Positions 8,182-16,587 of a stretch of 64,000 nucleotides of DNA are shown here, piece after piece. How positions within the stretch are numbered: the stretch's first letter is position 1; each line of letters starts with the position of its first letter. The notes under the pieces are model-generated. The model was not told the DNA's origin, did not search any database, and saw only the letters and a program-made list of their open reading frames with translations. This stretch comes from a virus. The position numbers and the translations under genes are program-made. Where the stretch lies: positions 124,001 through 188,000 of the IMG/VR virus record IMGVR_UViG_3300021520_000002; one strand, 5' to 3'.

Positions 8182-8364
8182 TTATTTTTTCATTTCTGGA
8201 AAAACACTTTCAATATTTTTAGCTAAATAAATTCTTAAATCTATTGGAATATTATCATCATTTAAAAGAATTCCGAAATCAACCATTAAATAATAATTTA
8301 TGTAATATTCTCTATTAAATTCTTCTGGGATTTTATCACAAGCTTTTTTTATTTCTTCATTCAT
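8182..8364 (-). CDS. Hypothetical protein, 60 aa
   Basis: Small helical acidic protein beginning MNEEIKKACDKIPEEF. First gene after a promoter and a structured leader, directly ahead of the polymerase C-terminal piece. RBS AAGGAGATATAAA. Function unknown. Confidence 0.65.
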   Translation of the reverse strand: MNEEIKKACDKIPEEFNREYYINYYLMVDFGILLNDDNIPIDLRIYLAKNIESVFPEMKK

Positions 8365-8380
8365 TTTATATCTCCTTAAT

Positions 8381-8465
8381 AAAAAAAGTAGGTAGACTAC
8401 TTTGAAATTGAATCAAAAAGGGGGGGCAATTTGAGAGGAATTTCATTTCATCTACCTGTATTTTA
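8381..8465 (-). ncRNA. Structured leader or small RNA with attenuator-like end
   Basis: Transcription from the motif at 8466-8483 would begin a leader that pairs AGGTAGA with TCTACCT and, inside, TGAAATT with AATTTCA, around a C7 run. The 3' arm is followed by seven U residues and then by the RBS of the next gene. This layout suggests an attenuator or a short RNA with read-through. No known riboswitch class recognised. Confidence 0.4.
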
Positions 8466-8483
8466 TATTATTTCTATATAAAA
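8466..8483 (-). promoter_or_regulatory. Consensus phage promoter-like motif
   Basis: Minus-strand TTTTATATAGAAATAATA, one base off the main consensus. It serves the structured leader and the genes to its left, including the polymerase C-terminal piece. Confidence 0.6.
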
Positions 8484-8499
8484 ATTGTAATAACTAAAT

Positions 8500-9861
8500 T
8501 TATCTTAGTTCACCACTCAGTCCATCATCTTCAAATTTAACATCAATTATTTCACAACTAAATTCTTCTTTGACTATTGATTTTTTAGCTTTAACATCAG
8601 GAAGAAACATACTTGGAAAACACAGATCAATTAAATCATCTACAACTGGTGGAATTTTTCCTTTATATTCTCTTAAGATACGACCAATGACTTGTATCAA
8701 TGATTTTTTACCGGCAAGATTTGTTGCTAAGATCAAACAACTCAACTGAGCAAAATCAAATCCTTTACCAGCGAATGCATAAGTTACAATAAGTACTTTA
8801 ACATTTTCTTTATCAACTTTTTCTTTTTCATCACCATAAAATTTTCTATTTTCTATTCCTAAATTTGTTAACTTTTCTGATATCAATAGAACCTGTTGTT
8901 TTGTAAAACACAGTATCATTATAATATGTTCTTCAAGTAATCTTCTTTTAACTAAACTAACAATTAGATCAAAATATATTGGACTTTTTACAATTATTGA
9001 ATTATAAAAAGCTTTTCGTTTTATATAATCATTCATTTTTGACATCACAAAAGAATATTTTCCTGGGGTTTTGCTATCATAATAATTTAATACATATTTT
9101 GGTTTAAGTTCATAATGTTTATTTTCAAATATGATTTCACCAATAGTATTTTTCATTAAGATTTCAGCTATACCAGATTGAAATGGAGTTGCTGAAAGAC
9201 CAAGAATGTTTACAGTTCTAAATAATAATGATGCTCTCGAGAATTTTGGAGCTGATGATGTACTATGAACTTCATCAAATAATACTAATCCAAAGCCAGC
9301 TTTTTCCATTTCTTCGAATGCTTTGGGAAGATTTGTTTTAACTTTTGAAATAAGAGTTTGTACAAAAGCTATTGAAATTGGTGTATCAGTTGAGAATAAT
9401 TTTTGTTTAATAATACCAATTTCAGTTTCTTTTAAATCTGTAAATTCTTTAAAAGCAGCAACCCATTGTTTTAACAAAGGTTCTGTATCTACAACGATAC
9501 AAGTTTTAACACCTAATTTTGCCGATAAATATACAGCAATAACAGTTTTACCAATACCAGGACGACCTTTAATTATACCATTAATCATACCATTTTTATT
9601 ATATGTAGCAAGAACTGAATTAACAATTTCAACTTGCTCTGGTCTTAATTTGCCGGTAAATTTAAAGAATGTCTGTTTCATATATGGCTTGGTACTTGTA
9701 AATAATTTTAAACTTGGATCTGGAAATGATTTATAAAACAGTCTAGGGAAGAAAAGATTATCTCCATTCTGATATAAACACACTTCATTAAAATTTTCAG
9801 CTAGAACCGGATAACGATATAAATATGATTCTAGATTCTGTTTAGTTATATAACACCACAA
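8500..9861 (-). CDS. SF2 DNA helicase (UvsW/XPB-like)
   Basis: 453 residues. Walker A GRPGIGKT (99-106), DEVH (196-199), SATPF (about 223) and motif VI QVIGRILRE (about 385) mark an SF2 helicase or translocase. Size and order are like phage T4 UvsW and related enzymes that unwind branched DNA and R-loops. The N-terminal ~70 residues are not recognised. Followed 12 bases upstream by an HNH homing endonuclease gene. The hydrophilic C-terminus is probably flexible. Confidence 0.88.
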   Translation of the reverse strand: MWCYITKQNLESYLYRYPVLAENFNEVCLYQNGDNLFFPRLFYKSFPDPSLKLFTSTKPYMKQTFFKFTGKLRPEQVEIVNSVLATYNKNGMINGIIKGRPGIGKTVIAVYLSAKLGVKTCIVVDTEPLLKQWVAAFKEFTDLKETEIGIIKQKLFSTDTPISIAFVQTLISKVKTNLPKAFEEMEKAGFGLVLFDEVHSTSSAPKFSRASLLFRTVNILGLSATPFQSGIAEILMKNTIGEIIFENKHYELKPKYVLNYYDSKTPGKYSFVMSKMNDYIKRKAFYNSIIVKSPIYFDLIVSLVKRRLLEEHIIMILCFTKQQVLLISEKLTNLGIENRKFYGDEKEKVDKENVKVLIVTYAFAGKGFDFAQLSCLILATNLAGKKSLIQVIGRILREYKGKIPPVVDDLIDLCFPSMFLPDVKAKKSIVKEEFSCEIIDVKFEDDGLSGELR

Positions 9862-9873
9862 TTTAATTCTCCT

Positions 9874-10434
9874 TTATATTTTATTTAGTTGTGCAAATTC
9901 ACCATGATATTGAAGAGCGGCAGTATTATATGATATAGCAGCATCTTTTTTATCATCAAAAAGTCCAAGATAAATTTTTTTATAATTAATTGTTATTTGA
10001 GCTGTCCATTTATTAGTTAATTTATGCCACCAGACACCTTTATAACCACTTGTATTTCTATTTTTTAATTTAATATTTTGAATGTTTTGTGAACGAGTAC
10101 ATATTCTTAAATTTTCTTCAAGATTATTTAATCCATTTGTATCTTTATGATCTATTTCGTATCCATATAATACTTCTTGTCCAGATAAATATATAATAGC
10201 TTGATGTAATCTTATTTTTTGATTATTATTATTTTCATTAATCCAAGAACATTCAACATATCCTTTATCAGTTAAATGCCATTTTCCTTTTTCTATAATA
10301 TTTTTATATTTAAGATCAAAAATTGTTTCAGCAACTTCAATACCTTTATTATTATATAATTTCATTCGACAAATTTGATTTTCAACTATAATTTCATTAG
10401 GATCAAATTTAGTTCTTTTATTACGAATTTTCAT
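9874..10434 (-). CDS. HNH-AP2 homing endonuclease
   Basis: 186 residues. The middle holds an HNH nuclease core, with YEIDHKDTNGLNNLEENLR giving the DH...N...N pattern. The C-terminus is an AP2-like DNA-binding domain (SGYKGVWWHKLTNKW, later YLGLFDDKKDAAISYN). This pairing is typical of free-standing phage homing endonucleases that nick DNA and spread their own gene. A close paralogue lies at 11528-12190. It sits between a helicase and a phosphatase gene and does not visibly interrupt either. Confidence 0.9.
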   Translation of the reverse strand: MKIRNKRTKFDPNEIIVENQICRMKLYNNKGIEVAETIFDLKYKNIIEKGKWHLTDKGYVECSWINENNNNQKIRLHQAIIYLSGQEVLYGYEIDHKDTNGLNNLEENLRICTRSQNIQNIKLKNRNTSGYKGVWWHKLTNKWTAQITINYKKIYLGLFDDKKDAAISYNTAALQYHGEFAQLNKI

Positions 10435-10436
10435 AT

Positions 10437-10898
10437 TTACTCCTTTATTCTTGTAATGAATTTGTATTTTGTTTCATCCTCCCAATAAGTATTTATAAGT
10501 ACTCTATAAACAAGTTTATTATAATAAGGATATGTTTTAATTAAATCTTCACTATCTTGATCTGCAATTTCACACAATGCTATTGCTACAGCTGGTGATC
10601 TTGATAAACCAGCATGACAATGAACAATTATTGTACCGACATCATTATTAAAACTATCTACATAAAAATTTAATATTGTTTTAGCATGATCTTTATTAAA
10701 TATTTTATATCCATAAGTTTCAACATCAAGATCATGAAAACTAAGTCTTAAAACACCATATCTTTTTTTATCATCTCTTAGATGATTTATAGTTCCAGGT
10801 TCAGTAATTGATATTAATGAATATGGTGTTTTAAGAGTTAAATATTTTTTTGCAACAAAATCTTCAGCCTGCCAAAGATTTAATATTTTGAAGTCCAT
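10437..10898 (-). CDS. Dual-specificity/tyrosine protein phosphatase
   Basis: 153 residues. The signature HCHAGLSRS (93-101) is the phosphatase P-loop CxxGxSR, with Cys94 as nucleophile and Arg100 binding phosphate. An upstream FHDLD could supply the general acid Asp. The overall length fits a compact DSP domain with no extra domain. The target is unknown; modification of a host signalling protein or an RNA 5' end is possible. Three bases separate it from the homing endonuclease. Confidence 0.85.
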   Translation of the reverse strand: MDFKILNLWQAEDFVAKKYLTLKTPYSLISITEPGTINHLRDDKKRYGVLRLSFHDLDVETYGYKIFNKDHAKTILNFYVDSFNNDVGTIIVHCHAGLSRSPAVAIALCEIADQDSEDLIKTYPYYNKLVYRVLINTYWEDETKYKFITRIKE

Positions 10899-10901
10899 AA
10901 T

Positions 10902-11084
10902 TTACTCCTTTAAATTTCGAGGACACCATTCTATTTCAAAATTATCATCAAAAACATAATGATTTGGATACCAAGTAATTTCTTTTTTTGCCAACCCACA
11001 AACAAGTTGAACTCCTTTTTCTTTGTTTATTGTTCTTGGAATATAATGAAGATATTTTTTACAACTACCACATCTATATATCAT
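10902..11084 (-). CDS. Cys-rich small protein, 60 aa
   Basis: Two adjacent ATGs; the second (11084) is better spaced from AGGAG. YRCGSCKK, a later LVCG and EWCPR can form one zinc knuckle. Function unknown; it may be a nucleic-acid-binding accessory. Confidence 0.65.
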   Translation of the reverse strand: MIYRCGSCKKYLHYIPRTINKEKGVQLVCGLAKKEITWYPNHYVFDDNFEIEWCPRNLKE

Positions 11085-11094
11085 CATTATCTCC

Positions 11095-11349
11095 TTAAAA
11101 TCTCTCTATTAAACAATCATTATAAGCATCAATAATAACATTAACATGATCTGGGTGTAAACCAGTATAATTTGAAATATCGTTTATATATGTTCCATAA
11201 GAATACATATACATTATACAATTAATATAATCTATATCGATAACTGTATCAAAACTATATTTTTTCTTTTTCTCTTTTTTTATATAAGTTTTAGGATTCG
11301 AAACTTTAAAATGATCTACAAACGCAAACATATTTTCATCTAAGTCCAT
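11095..11349 (-). CDS. Hypothetical protein, 84 aa
   Basis: Begins MDLDENMFAFVDHF. The second half (CIMYMYSYGTYINDISNYTGLHPDHV) looks like a helix-turn-helix of the resolvase/sigma kind, reading IS..TGL.P..V, so DNA binding is possible. Good RBS GGGAGTATAAA. No closer family. Confidence 0.6.
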   Translation of the reverse strand: MDLDENMFAFVDHFKVSNPKTYIKKEKKKKYSFDTVIDIDYINCIMYMYSYGTYINDISNYTGLHPDHVNVIIDAYNDCLIERF

Positions 11350-11360
11350 TTTATACTCCC

Positions 11361-11528
11361 TTAGTCATCATGTTTATATTCGTCAATTTTAACTAATTCA
11401 GTATTATTACAAACAGGACAACGTTTATCATCTTTTTCATCTACTGGATAATATTTTGATTCGCAAAGAGCACACCAATAATGAAAACCAAAATCTCTCC
11501 AATTTATTTTAGTTCTATCTAATTCCAT
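11361..11528 (-). CDS. Zinc-ribbon small protein, 55 aa
   Basis: Too short for many callers, but coupled to the upstream homing endonuclease by a TAATG junction. WCALCES and RCPVCNN give a classic two-CxxC zinc ribbon. Function unknown. Confidence 0.6.
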   Translation of the reverse strand: MELDRTKINWRDFGFHYWCALCESKYYPVDEKDDKRCPVCNNTELVKIDEYKHDD

Positions 11529-12190
11529 TATATACCCTTTATCTGATTGATTCTTGCAAACTCACCATGGTATTGAATAGCAGCTGTATTATATGCTATA
11601 GCCGCATCTTTTGGATCATCGAAAAGTCCTAAATAAATTCTCTTTTTATTAAAGTTAATATAAGACATCCATTTTTTATTAGATTTATGCAAAATCACAC
11701 CTTTATAACCACTTTTATTATCTGTTCGTAATTTACTATTTTGTTGATTTTGCAATTCTGTACATATTCTTAAATTATCTTCAAGATTATTTAATCTATT
11801 TGTATCTTTATGATCAATTTCATATCCTTCTGGTACTATTTGTCCAGACATTCTAATAATAGCTTGGTGTAAAGTTATATTATGATGATTACCATCTTCA
11901 TCAATATAGTTACATGAAGAATATTTTTGTTTATTTAAACACCATTTATACTTTTCTATTTCAATTTTGTATTTAAGATCAAAAATAGTTTCAGCAACTT
12001 CAATATTTTTATTATTATATAATTTCATATGACAAATATTGTCTTCAATGATAATTTCATTTCGATCTAATCTATTTCTTTGATTATTTGAAGTTAAATC
12101 TCTGTGATTATAAAATTGTTGATAATGTTTTTTACAATATCCTTTAGCTTCATATTCTTGATTACAATTAGGAATAGAACAAAATTTCAT
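11528..12190 (-). CDS. HNH-AP2 homing endonuclease with N-terminal zinc finger
   Basis: 220 residues, clearly paralogous to the gene at 9874-10434. It has the same HNH core (EIDHKDTNRLNNLEDNLR) and AP2-like end (SGYKGVILHKSNKKW, YLGLFDDPKDAAIAYN). It adds an N-terminal module (CSIPNCNQEYEAKGYCKKHYQ) with a C-C-C-H metal pattern typical of phage HNH proteins. It lies just downstream of the UDG-like gene. Confidence 0.9.
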   Translation of the reverse strand: MKFCSIPNCNQEYEAKGYCKKHYQQFYNHRDLTSNNQRNRLDRNEIIIEDNICHMKLYNNKNIEVAETIFDLKYKIEIEKYKWCLNKQKYSSCNYIDEDGNHHNITLHQAIIRMSGQIVPEGYEIDHKDTNRLNNLEDNLRICTELQNQQNSKLRTDNKSGYKGVILHKSNKKWMSYINFNKKRIYLGLFDDPKDAAIAYNTAAIQYHGEFARINQIKGI

Positions 12191-12206
12191 AATTGCTCCT
12201 TTAAAT

Positions 12207-13745
12207 TTAAATATTTTTTATCTGATTAAATTTCTGTCTAACTTTATTGGTTACAAAATGTTTCTCTTTTCCAGTAACATTTACATAATAATCAACACCA
12301 CTTGAGATTTGATTACATTCTTTCCATGAGTTACTTTTTATATAAAATTTGAGGTTATAATCTTCAATTAAATATTTTTTTTCTCCATTTCGATCAATAA
12401 AGATTTTTACAATTTTATCATTGATTTCTCTAATATCGAAAAAGGTTAAATCTGGAGTAAGTTGTGTTATAATTTTGTTATCGGCAAGATTTATACTTGA
12501 TGAAGAAGCCACAACTTGTTTAACTTGATCAATATTTTTAAATGCTGATAAATCATATTGAACAGGTTTTTCAACTTCTGTTTTATATAAATTATATATT
12601 GTTTGAAAACCTTTAATAAATGCATCCATTTGACCATAATTAGCTGCACTTGATGGGTGTATTATTGGAATCATTGAACAAGCAGATGTATCATATTTTT
12701 TACCATTTGCGCTTGTTATACTTTCATTAATACCAAAGAAACTTGATGCTTTTGCTCCCATAGGAACAAAACATTTAGTTGGAAATTTCTGAAATATTTG
12801 AGCAACTAGACCACTACAATTTAACATACAATCATCTGGTTTCTTAATATCTTTTTCATTTCTAGTATGACAAAGAATTATATTTGCAATTAACCATTTT
12901 ACATGTGATGGAAGTTTAGACATAAAATCTCTTAAAACTTTACCTGATTTTCCAACAAAAGGTCTGTTAGCTTTTACTTCTTCTGTTCCTGGATTTAATC
13001 CAATAAAAGCAAGATCTATATCTTCAAAATCTTGACAATTTGTATCAAGCACTACAACTGGTTTACCAAATAATTCACATTTTAAACATTCAGGTCTTTT
13101 CAAAGCCTGAATTTTAATATCGTCACAAAATTCTTGAATTGGCTGTGATAATGTTCTAGTCATATCAAGAACACTGTAATTTCCAATAGTTAATGTTGCT
13201 GCTGGAGCTAATGTTTCAAGTTCAAGATTGATTGATGATTTTCCAGAATTCAAATGTTTATCCACTTCAATAACTTGTTCTGCACTAATTTTGCCGATAT
13301 TAATTAGATCATAATAAAAATTCAATTCTAAATCATTAAAATGTTTATCATATAATTTATCAAAATATTCATGAAATAATTCTTTTATTTTAAATTTATT
13401 TTTATCTGCAAGATCATTGCTTTTTAAATAAAATAATTTTTTGCCGTTATTTCTTTGATTTACATCTATTAAATAACAAAAACTATAAAATAAACTGACT
13501 GTGTCAAATTTATTAAATTGATATAAACCATTCATATATTTATTTATATACCACACTAAATGTGGATAATTATAAACATATGAAGTTAATCTTTTTAGAA
13601 TAGTATTGTCGAAATCATATTTTTCAATTACATTTCTAATAGCTGTTTCATCTCTTCTACTAAATAACCAACCTGATATTGCTTTAATTCCATCTAAATA
13701 AGATTTCTTTTTTTGTATTACATTTTTGCTTTTGGTTGGGGGCAT
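12207..13745 (-). CDS. Uracil-DNA glycosylase superfamily protein, 512 aa
   Basis: Residues about 215-390 form a family 4/5-like UDG domain. CLKC and CMLNC could hold the 4Fe-4S cluster; GLNPGTEEV..RPFVGKSG (about 246-268) and the later IIHPSS (about 361) match the uracil pocket and intercalation motifs. These enzymes remove uracil from DNA. The N-terminal ~200 residues are an unrecognised helical domain and the C-terminus is a small beta region, so it is longer than cellular UDGs (about 200-230 aa). Similar domains occur in SPO1-type phage replication proteins, so a replication role is possible. The promoter lies only 19 bases upstream. Confidence 0.8.
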   Translation of the reverse strand: MPPTKSKNVIQKKKSYLDGIKAISGWLFSRRDETAIRNVIEKYDFDNTILKRLTSYVYNYPHLVWYINKYMNGLYQFNKFDTVSLFYSFCYLIDVNQRNNGKKLFYLKSNDLADKNKFKIKELFHEYFDKLYDKHFNDLELNFYYDLINIGKISAEQVIEVDKHLNSGKSSINLELETLAPAATLTIGNYSVLDMTRTLSQPIQEFCDDIKIQALKRPECLKCELFGKPVVVLDTNCQDFEDIDLAFIGLNPGTEEVKANRPFVGKSGKVLRDFMSKLPSHVKWLIANIILCHTRNEKDIKKPDDCMLNCSGLVAQIFQKFPTKCFVPMGAKASSFFGINESITSANGKKYDTSACSMIPIIHPSSAANYGQMDAFIKGFQTIYNLYKTEVEKPVQYDLSAFKNIDQVKQVVASSSSINLADNKIITQLTPDLTFFDIREINDKIVKIFIDRNGEKKYLIEDYNLKFYIKSNSWKECNQISSGVDYYVNVTGKEKHFVTNKVRQKFNQIKNI

Positions 13746-13763
13746 ATCAACCTCCTTTTACTA

Positions 13764-13781
13764 TATTATTTCTATATGAAA
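13764..13781 (-). promoter_or_regulatory. Consensus phage promoter-like motif
   Basis: Exact TTTCATATAGAAATAATA on the minus strand. Its left edge is 19 bases from the UDG-like start, and the RBS AAGGAGG begins a few bases after it. This restricts the transcription start to the motif's right side when read on the minus strand. Confidence 0.7.
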
Positions 13782-13796
13782 ATAATAAAAAATTAT

Positions 13797-13825
13797 TTGC
13801 GGTAGTAATTTGTTTACTACCGCAA
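13797..13825 (-). terminator. Intrinsic terminator
   Basis: TTGCGGTAGTAA and TTACTACCGCAA form a 12-bp stem with a 5-base loop, immediately after the SSB stop and before the next promoter. T and A runs flank both sides. Confidence 0.85.
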
Positions 13826-13840
13826 AATTTTTAACTTGTT

Positions 13841-14236
13841 TTAAAATGGAACGTCTGCGAATTCGTTAGCTGGACCAGAACCGCTTGGAGCTGCAGCTGT
13901 TTGATTTGGTGTTTCTGTTGATAACATTTTCATTTCTGATGCTATAATTTCCCAGACCTTATGTTTAACTTTACTTGTATCTTCCCATTCTCTAGTTTTC
14001 ATTTTTCCTTCGATATAGACTAGTTTACCTTTTTTAAGATATTGACCAGCTATTTCACCCAATTTTCTCCAAAGAATAACTGTAAAATATTCAACACTTG
14101 ATTGTTTATTTCCAGCTTTATCTTTCCACTGTTCATTACACGCAACACCAATTTTACATACTGCTTCACCAGCTGGTGTGTATCTGAGTTCTGGATCTGA
14201 TGTTAATCTGCCGATAATCATTGCTTTGTTCAACAT
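13841..14236 (-). CDS. ssb: Single-stranded DNA-binding protein (first of two)
   Basis: 131 residues with a bacterial-type OB fold. It opens MLNKAMIIGRLTSDPELRY, followed by VEYFTVILWRKLGEIAGQYL and LVYIEGKMKTREW, all typical of SSB. A short Ala/Pro/Gly linker leads to NEFADVPF, like the acidic DDIPF tip that recruits partner proteins. It should coat single-stranded DNA during replication and repair. Ends at a strong terminator. Confidence 0.95.
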   Translation of the reverse strand: MLNKAMIIGRLTSDPELRYTPAGEAVCKIGVACNEQWKDKAGNKQSSVEYFTVILWRKLGEIAGQYLKKGKLVYIEGKMKTREWEDTSKVKHKVWEIIASEMKMLSTETPNQTAAAPSGSGPANEFADVPF

Positions 14237-14257
14237 ATTATATCTCCTTGTTTTATT

Positions 14258-15403
14258 TTATACATACTCTGATTCTTCTTCAAGAAATTCTGCCGTTATA
14301 TCTCTCTCCCCATCATCATCTATTTCTTCCTCAATTACTGGAAGCTCAATAGGAAGACTTTCTATTTGTAAATCAAAATCTTCTTTTGGAATATAAGCTA
14401 AACTATCATTATTTGCATCTAAAATTACAACTCTATTAATTATATTGGGAATACCCATAAATACTTTATTAATAATTTGTACTTCTTTAGGTTCTAATAA
14501 TTTAAGTTCATTTATATATTTATCTGTTGAAACATATATTCCTATCAATGGTTTTCCACAACATTCTCTAAGATCTTCTAATTTTTTATGACCATAAGAT
14601 CTTGATAAATATGATTCTTGTTCTTCTGTATCTATTCTAAATAATATTAGATATTTACCATCATCAAGATATTCCATTTCACCAACTGATGGAGCATCCT
14701 TTTGAACTGGAGTATATGTTACTGTAAGATCATCTTTAATTATTTCTTTTTTATCATCTAATATTTCTGATATTATCTTATCAACTCCATCTTTATATTT
14801 ACTTGCAATATCTGAAATATTTTCTTCAGAAAATTCTGGTCCAATAATTGCTGAAGGAACTTTAAATTTTTCTATAATTTCTTTTCTAAGTTCATCTTGT
14901 TGTGTGTAAACATCTGTTATTTCATATGTATTTCCATCGAAATGTTCAACAATATCTCCAACTTTTGATTCAACTCCAGCTGTCCAAGAATTATCAGTAA
15001 TTATCTTTTCTAAATCTTCAAGAGTTGGTTCTTCAATTATATACTCAAGTGTATTAGATGTTTCATCATGTCGTGAATTAATTTCATCCATTATATGTTC
15101 ATTATGATTAATTTTTTCATACAATTCACTAGAATAATCTAATTTATTCCAAAATTCTTTATCATTTGATATTTTTTCTACAACTTCATCTAAGACTTTT
15201 TGAGATGGTTGAGTTTCTAAATCAAGTTCTATTATAGTACATCCCTTACATAACATTCTTTCATCCATACCAAGTTTATCAATAAATGTTTTTTCTTTTT
15301 CTCCATCATAAATAAAATCTTTAAAGACTCTTATTTGAAGTCTATCATAATAAGTAGTACCACATTTATCACATACATAAATTGGTTTAAGTTCTCTTCC
15401 CAT
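14258..15403 (-). CDS. Acidic hypothetical protein with N-terminal zinc ribbon, 381 aa
   Basis: YVCDKCG near residue 10 and MLCKGC near 52 make a two-CxxC zinc site. A long, strongly acidic, mostly helical body follows, with a C-terminal tail rich in Glu/Asp (IEEEIDDDGERD). Acidic phage proteins of this kind can mimic DNA or serve as scaffolds, but there is no direct evidence here. It overlaps the upstream gene by 17 bases. RBS AAAAGGAGG. Confidence 0.75.
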   Translation of the reverse strand: MGRELKPIYVCDKCGTTYYDRLQIRVFKDFIYDGEKEKTFIDKLGMDERMLCKGCTIIELDLETQPSQKVLDEVVEKISNDKEFWNKLDYSSELYEKINHNEHIMDEINSRHDETSNTLEYIIEEPTLEDLEKIITDNSWTAGVESKVGDIVEHFDGNTYEITDVYTQQDELRKEIIEKFKVPSAIIGPEFSEENISDIASKYKDGVDKIISEILDDKKEIIKDDLTVTYTPVQKDAPSVGEMEYLDDGKYLILFRIDTEEQESYLSRSYGHKKLEDLRECCGKPLIGIYVSTDKYINELKLLEPKEVQIINKVFMGIPNIINRVVILDANNDSLAYIPKEDFDLQIESLPIELPVIEEEIDDDGERDITAEFLEEESEYV

Positions 15404-15590
15404 TTAACCTCCTTTTTATAGATTTGAATTTATCTATCAAAAATAAATAAGCCACATTTCTACATGTAACTTTTATTTGATATCTCTGACATATTTTTTT
15501 AGAACATTTATCAGATCTTTTATGATTTTTTGCATGATTACAACAAGTTATTCCATAACAAAGTTCATGATGATCACATTTAACATTCAT
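15387..15590 (-). CDS. Cys/His-rich basic protein, 67 aa
   Basis: Eight Cys and several His in the first 45 residues (KCDHHELCYGITCCNHAKNH, then KCSKKICQRY) suggest one or two zinc sites. The tail is basic. First gene of a unit with a promoter about 30 bases upstream. Function unknown. Confidence 0.65.
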   Translation of the reverse strand: MNVKCDHHELCYGITCCNHAKNHKRSDKCSKKICQRYQIKVTCRNVAYLFLIDKFKSIKRRLNGKRT

Positions 15591-15618
15591 TAATCCCCCA
15601 GAAATATTTATTTTACTT

Positions 15619-15636
15619 TATTATTTCTATATAAAA
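15619..15636 (-). promoter_or_regulatory. Consensus phage promoter-like motif
   Basis: Minus-strand TTTTATATAGAAATAATA, upstream of the Cys-rich gene, the acidic protein and ssb. Confidence 0.6.
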
Positions 15637-15640
15637 ATAG

Positions 15641-15670
15641 AAGGAGTTAAATTTTAGTTTAACTCCTTTT
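15641..15670 (-). terminator. Intrinsic terminator closing the ubiquitin-like operon
   Basis: AAGGAGTTAAA and TTTAACTCCTT form an 11-bp stem, flanked by T-rich sequence. It lies about 60 bases after the E1 stop. The segment between (15671-15726) also has a weak CTGCT/AGCAG pairing and no gene. Confidence 0.8.
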
Positions 15671-15726
15671 TTTAGAAAATATTGTTACTGCTTAATTATT
15701 TGTTTATTGTAGCAGGTTCGCTTTCT

Positions 15727-16587
15727 TTATATTTTATAATTGGAATATCCTGAGGCGTTAAATGTGATTATGTTTGGCGGCAAAATATCTTCTGTAAATA
15801 TTCTTTGAATAGAACAGAATAATAGTGTTGCTGCAAATGTATTAATTGCTTGTGATTGATCACCGAAGAAAACACAACCTTCATTATTTTCTTGTTGTTT
15901 TTCTTTTTTAAACATTTTTTTAAAGTCTATCGGCGCTTGATCTTTTCCAGAAATTTCTAATTTTTCAGTATTGAACCATGTGGTCACAATTTGTCCATTA
16001 TAGAGATTATTGCCACTATCAATATAAATTATTGGTGGCTTATAATGTTTAAGAATATATTCTTCATTAATAATATTATCATCTTTATTAATAATAGGTC
16101 TTAATTCTTCTGGAAGATCATGTTCACGATAATCAATTTGTAGTTCTGATAAAGTTTTATAGATTAATTTTCGAGTTTTATTATTATCAACACACCCAAC
16201 AATTATAACTAATAATTTTTTACCATCATATGCAAAACCACCATTTCTAAATATAATTTTATATTTAAAAATATCATCTCCTAATATTGTTTTAATTTTT
16301 TTAGGAGTAGTGAATCTTTCAACTATTCCTGTTAATTTTACATCATTATAACAACATCTATTAATAAGAGCTGTTGTTTTAGCTTTACTAATATCCCAAT
16401 TATGAAAATTTTGTCTTAGAATATTTCGTTGTTCAACATGATCATCATCTATTAGATAATATTCAATAGGAACTCTAGATCTAATATTACCAACAAATTT
16501 ACTAAGTGAAGGTACCAACCATGAGCCAGTACCTCCACATCCAACTTGTATGATAAATATTTTATCATAATCTGTTATAACACTCAT
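15727..16587 (-). CDS. E1-like (ThiF/PRTRC-type) ubiquitin-activating enzyme homologue
   Basis: 286 residues. The Rossmann loop VGCGGTGS (15-22) binds ATP. IDDDHVEQRNILRQNF (46-61) carries the acidic strand end and Arg residues of the E1 family, and GCVDNNKTR (131-139) is the conserved VDN segment after strand 4. A late Cys (EGCVF, Cys238) sits where PRTRC ThiF proteins have a conserved Cys. In this superfamily the enzyme adenylates the C-terminal Gly of a ubiquitin-like protein. There is no separate second catalytic-cysteine domain. The start overlaps the JAMM gene's stop (ATGA), giving translational coupling. Last gene of the operon. Confidence 0.88.
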   Translation of the reverse strand: MSVITDYDKIFIIQVGCGGTGSWLVPSLSKFVGNIRSRVPIEYYLIDDDHVEQRNILRQNFHNWDISKAKTTALINRCCYNDVKLTGIVERFTTPKKIKTILGDDIFKYKIIFRNGGFAYDGKKLLVIIVGCVDNNKTRKLIYKTLSELQIDYREHDLPEELRPIINKDDNIINEEYILKHYKPPIIYIDSGNNLYNGQIVTTWFNTEKLEISGKDQAPIDFKKMFKKEKQQENNEGCVFFGDQSQAINTFAATLLFCSIQRIFTEDILPPNIITFNASGYSNYKI

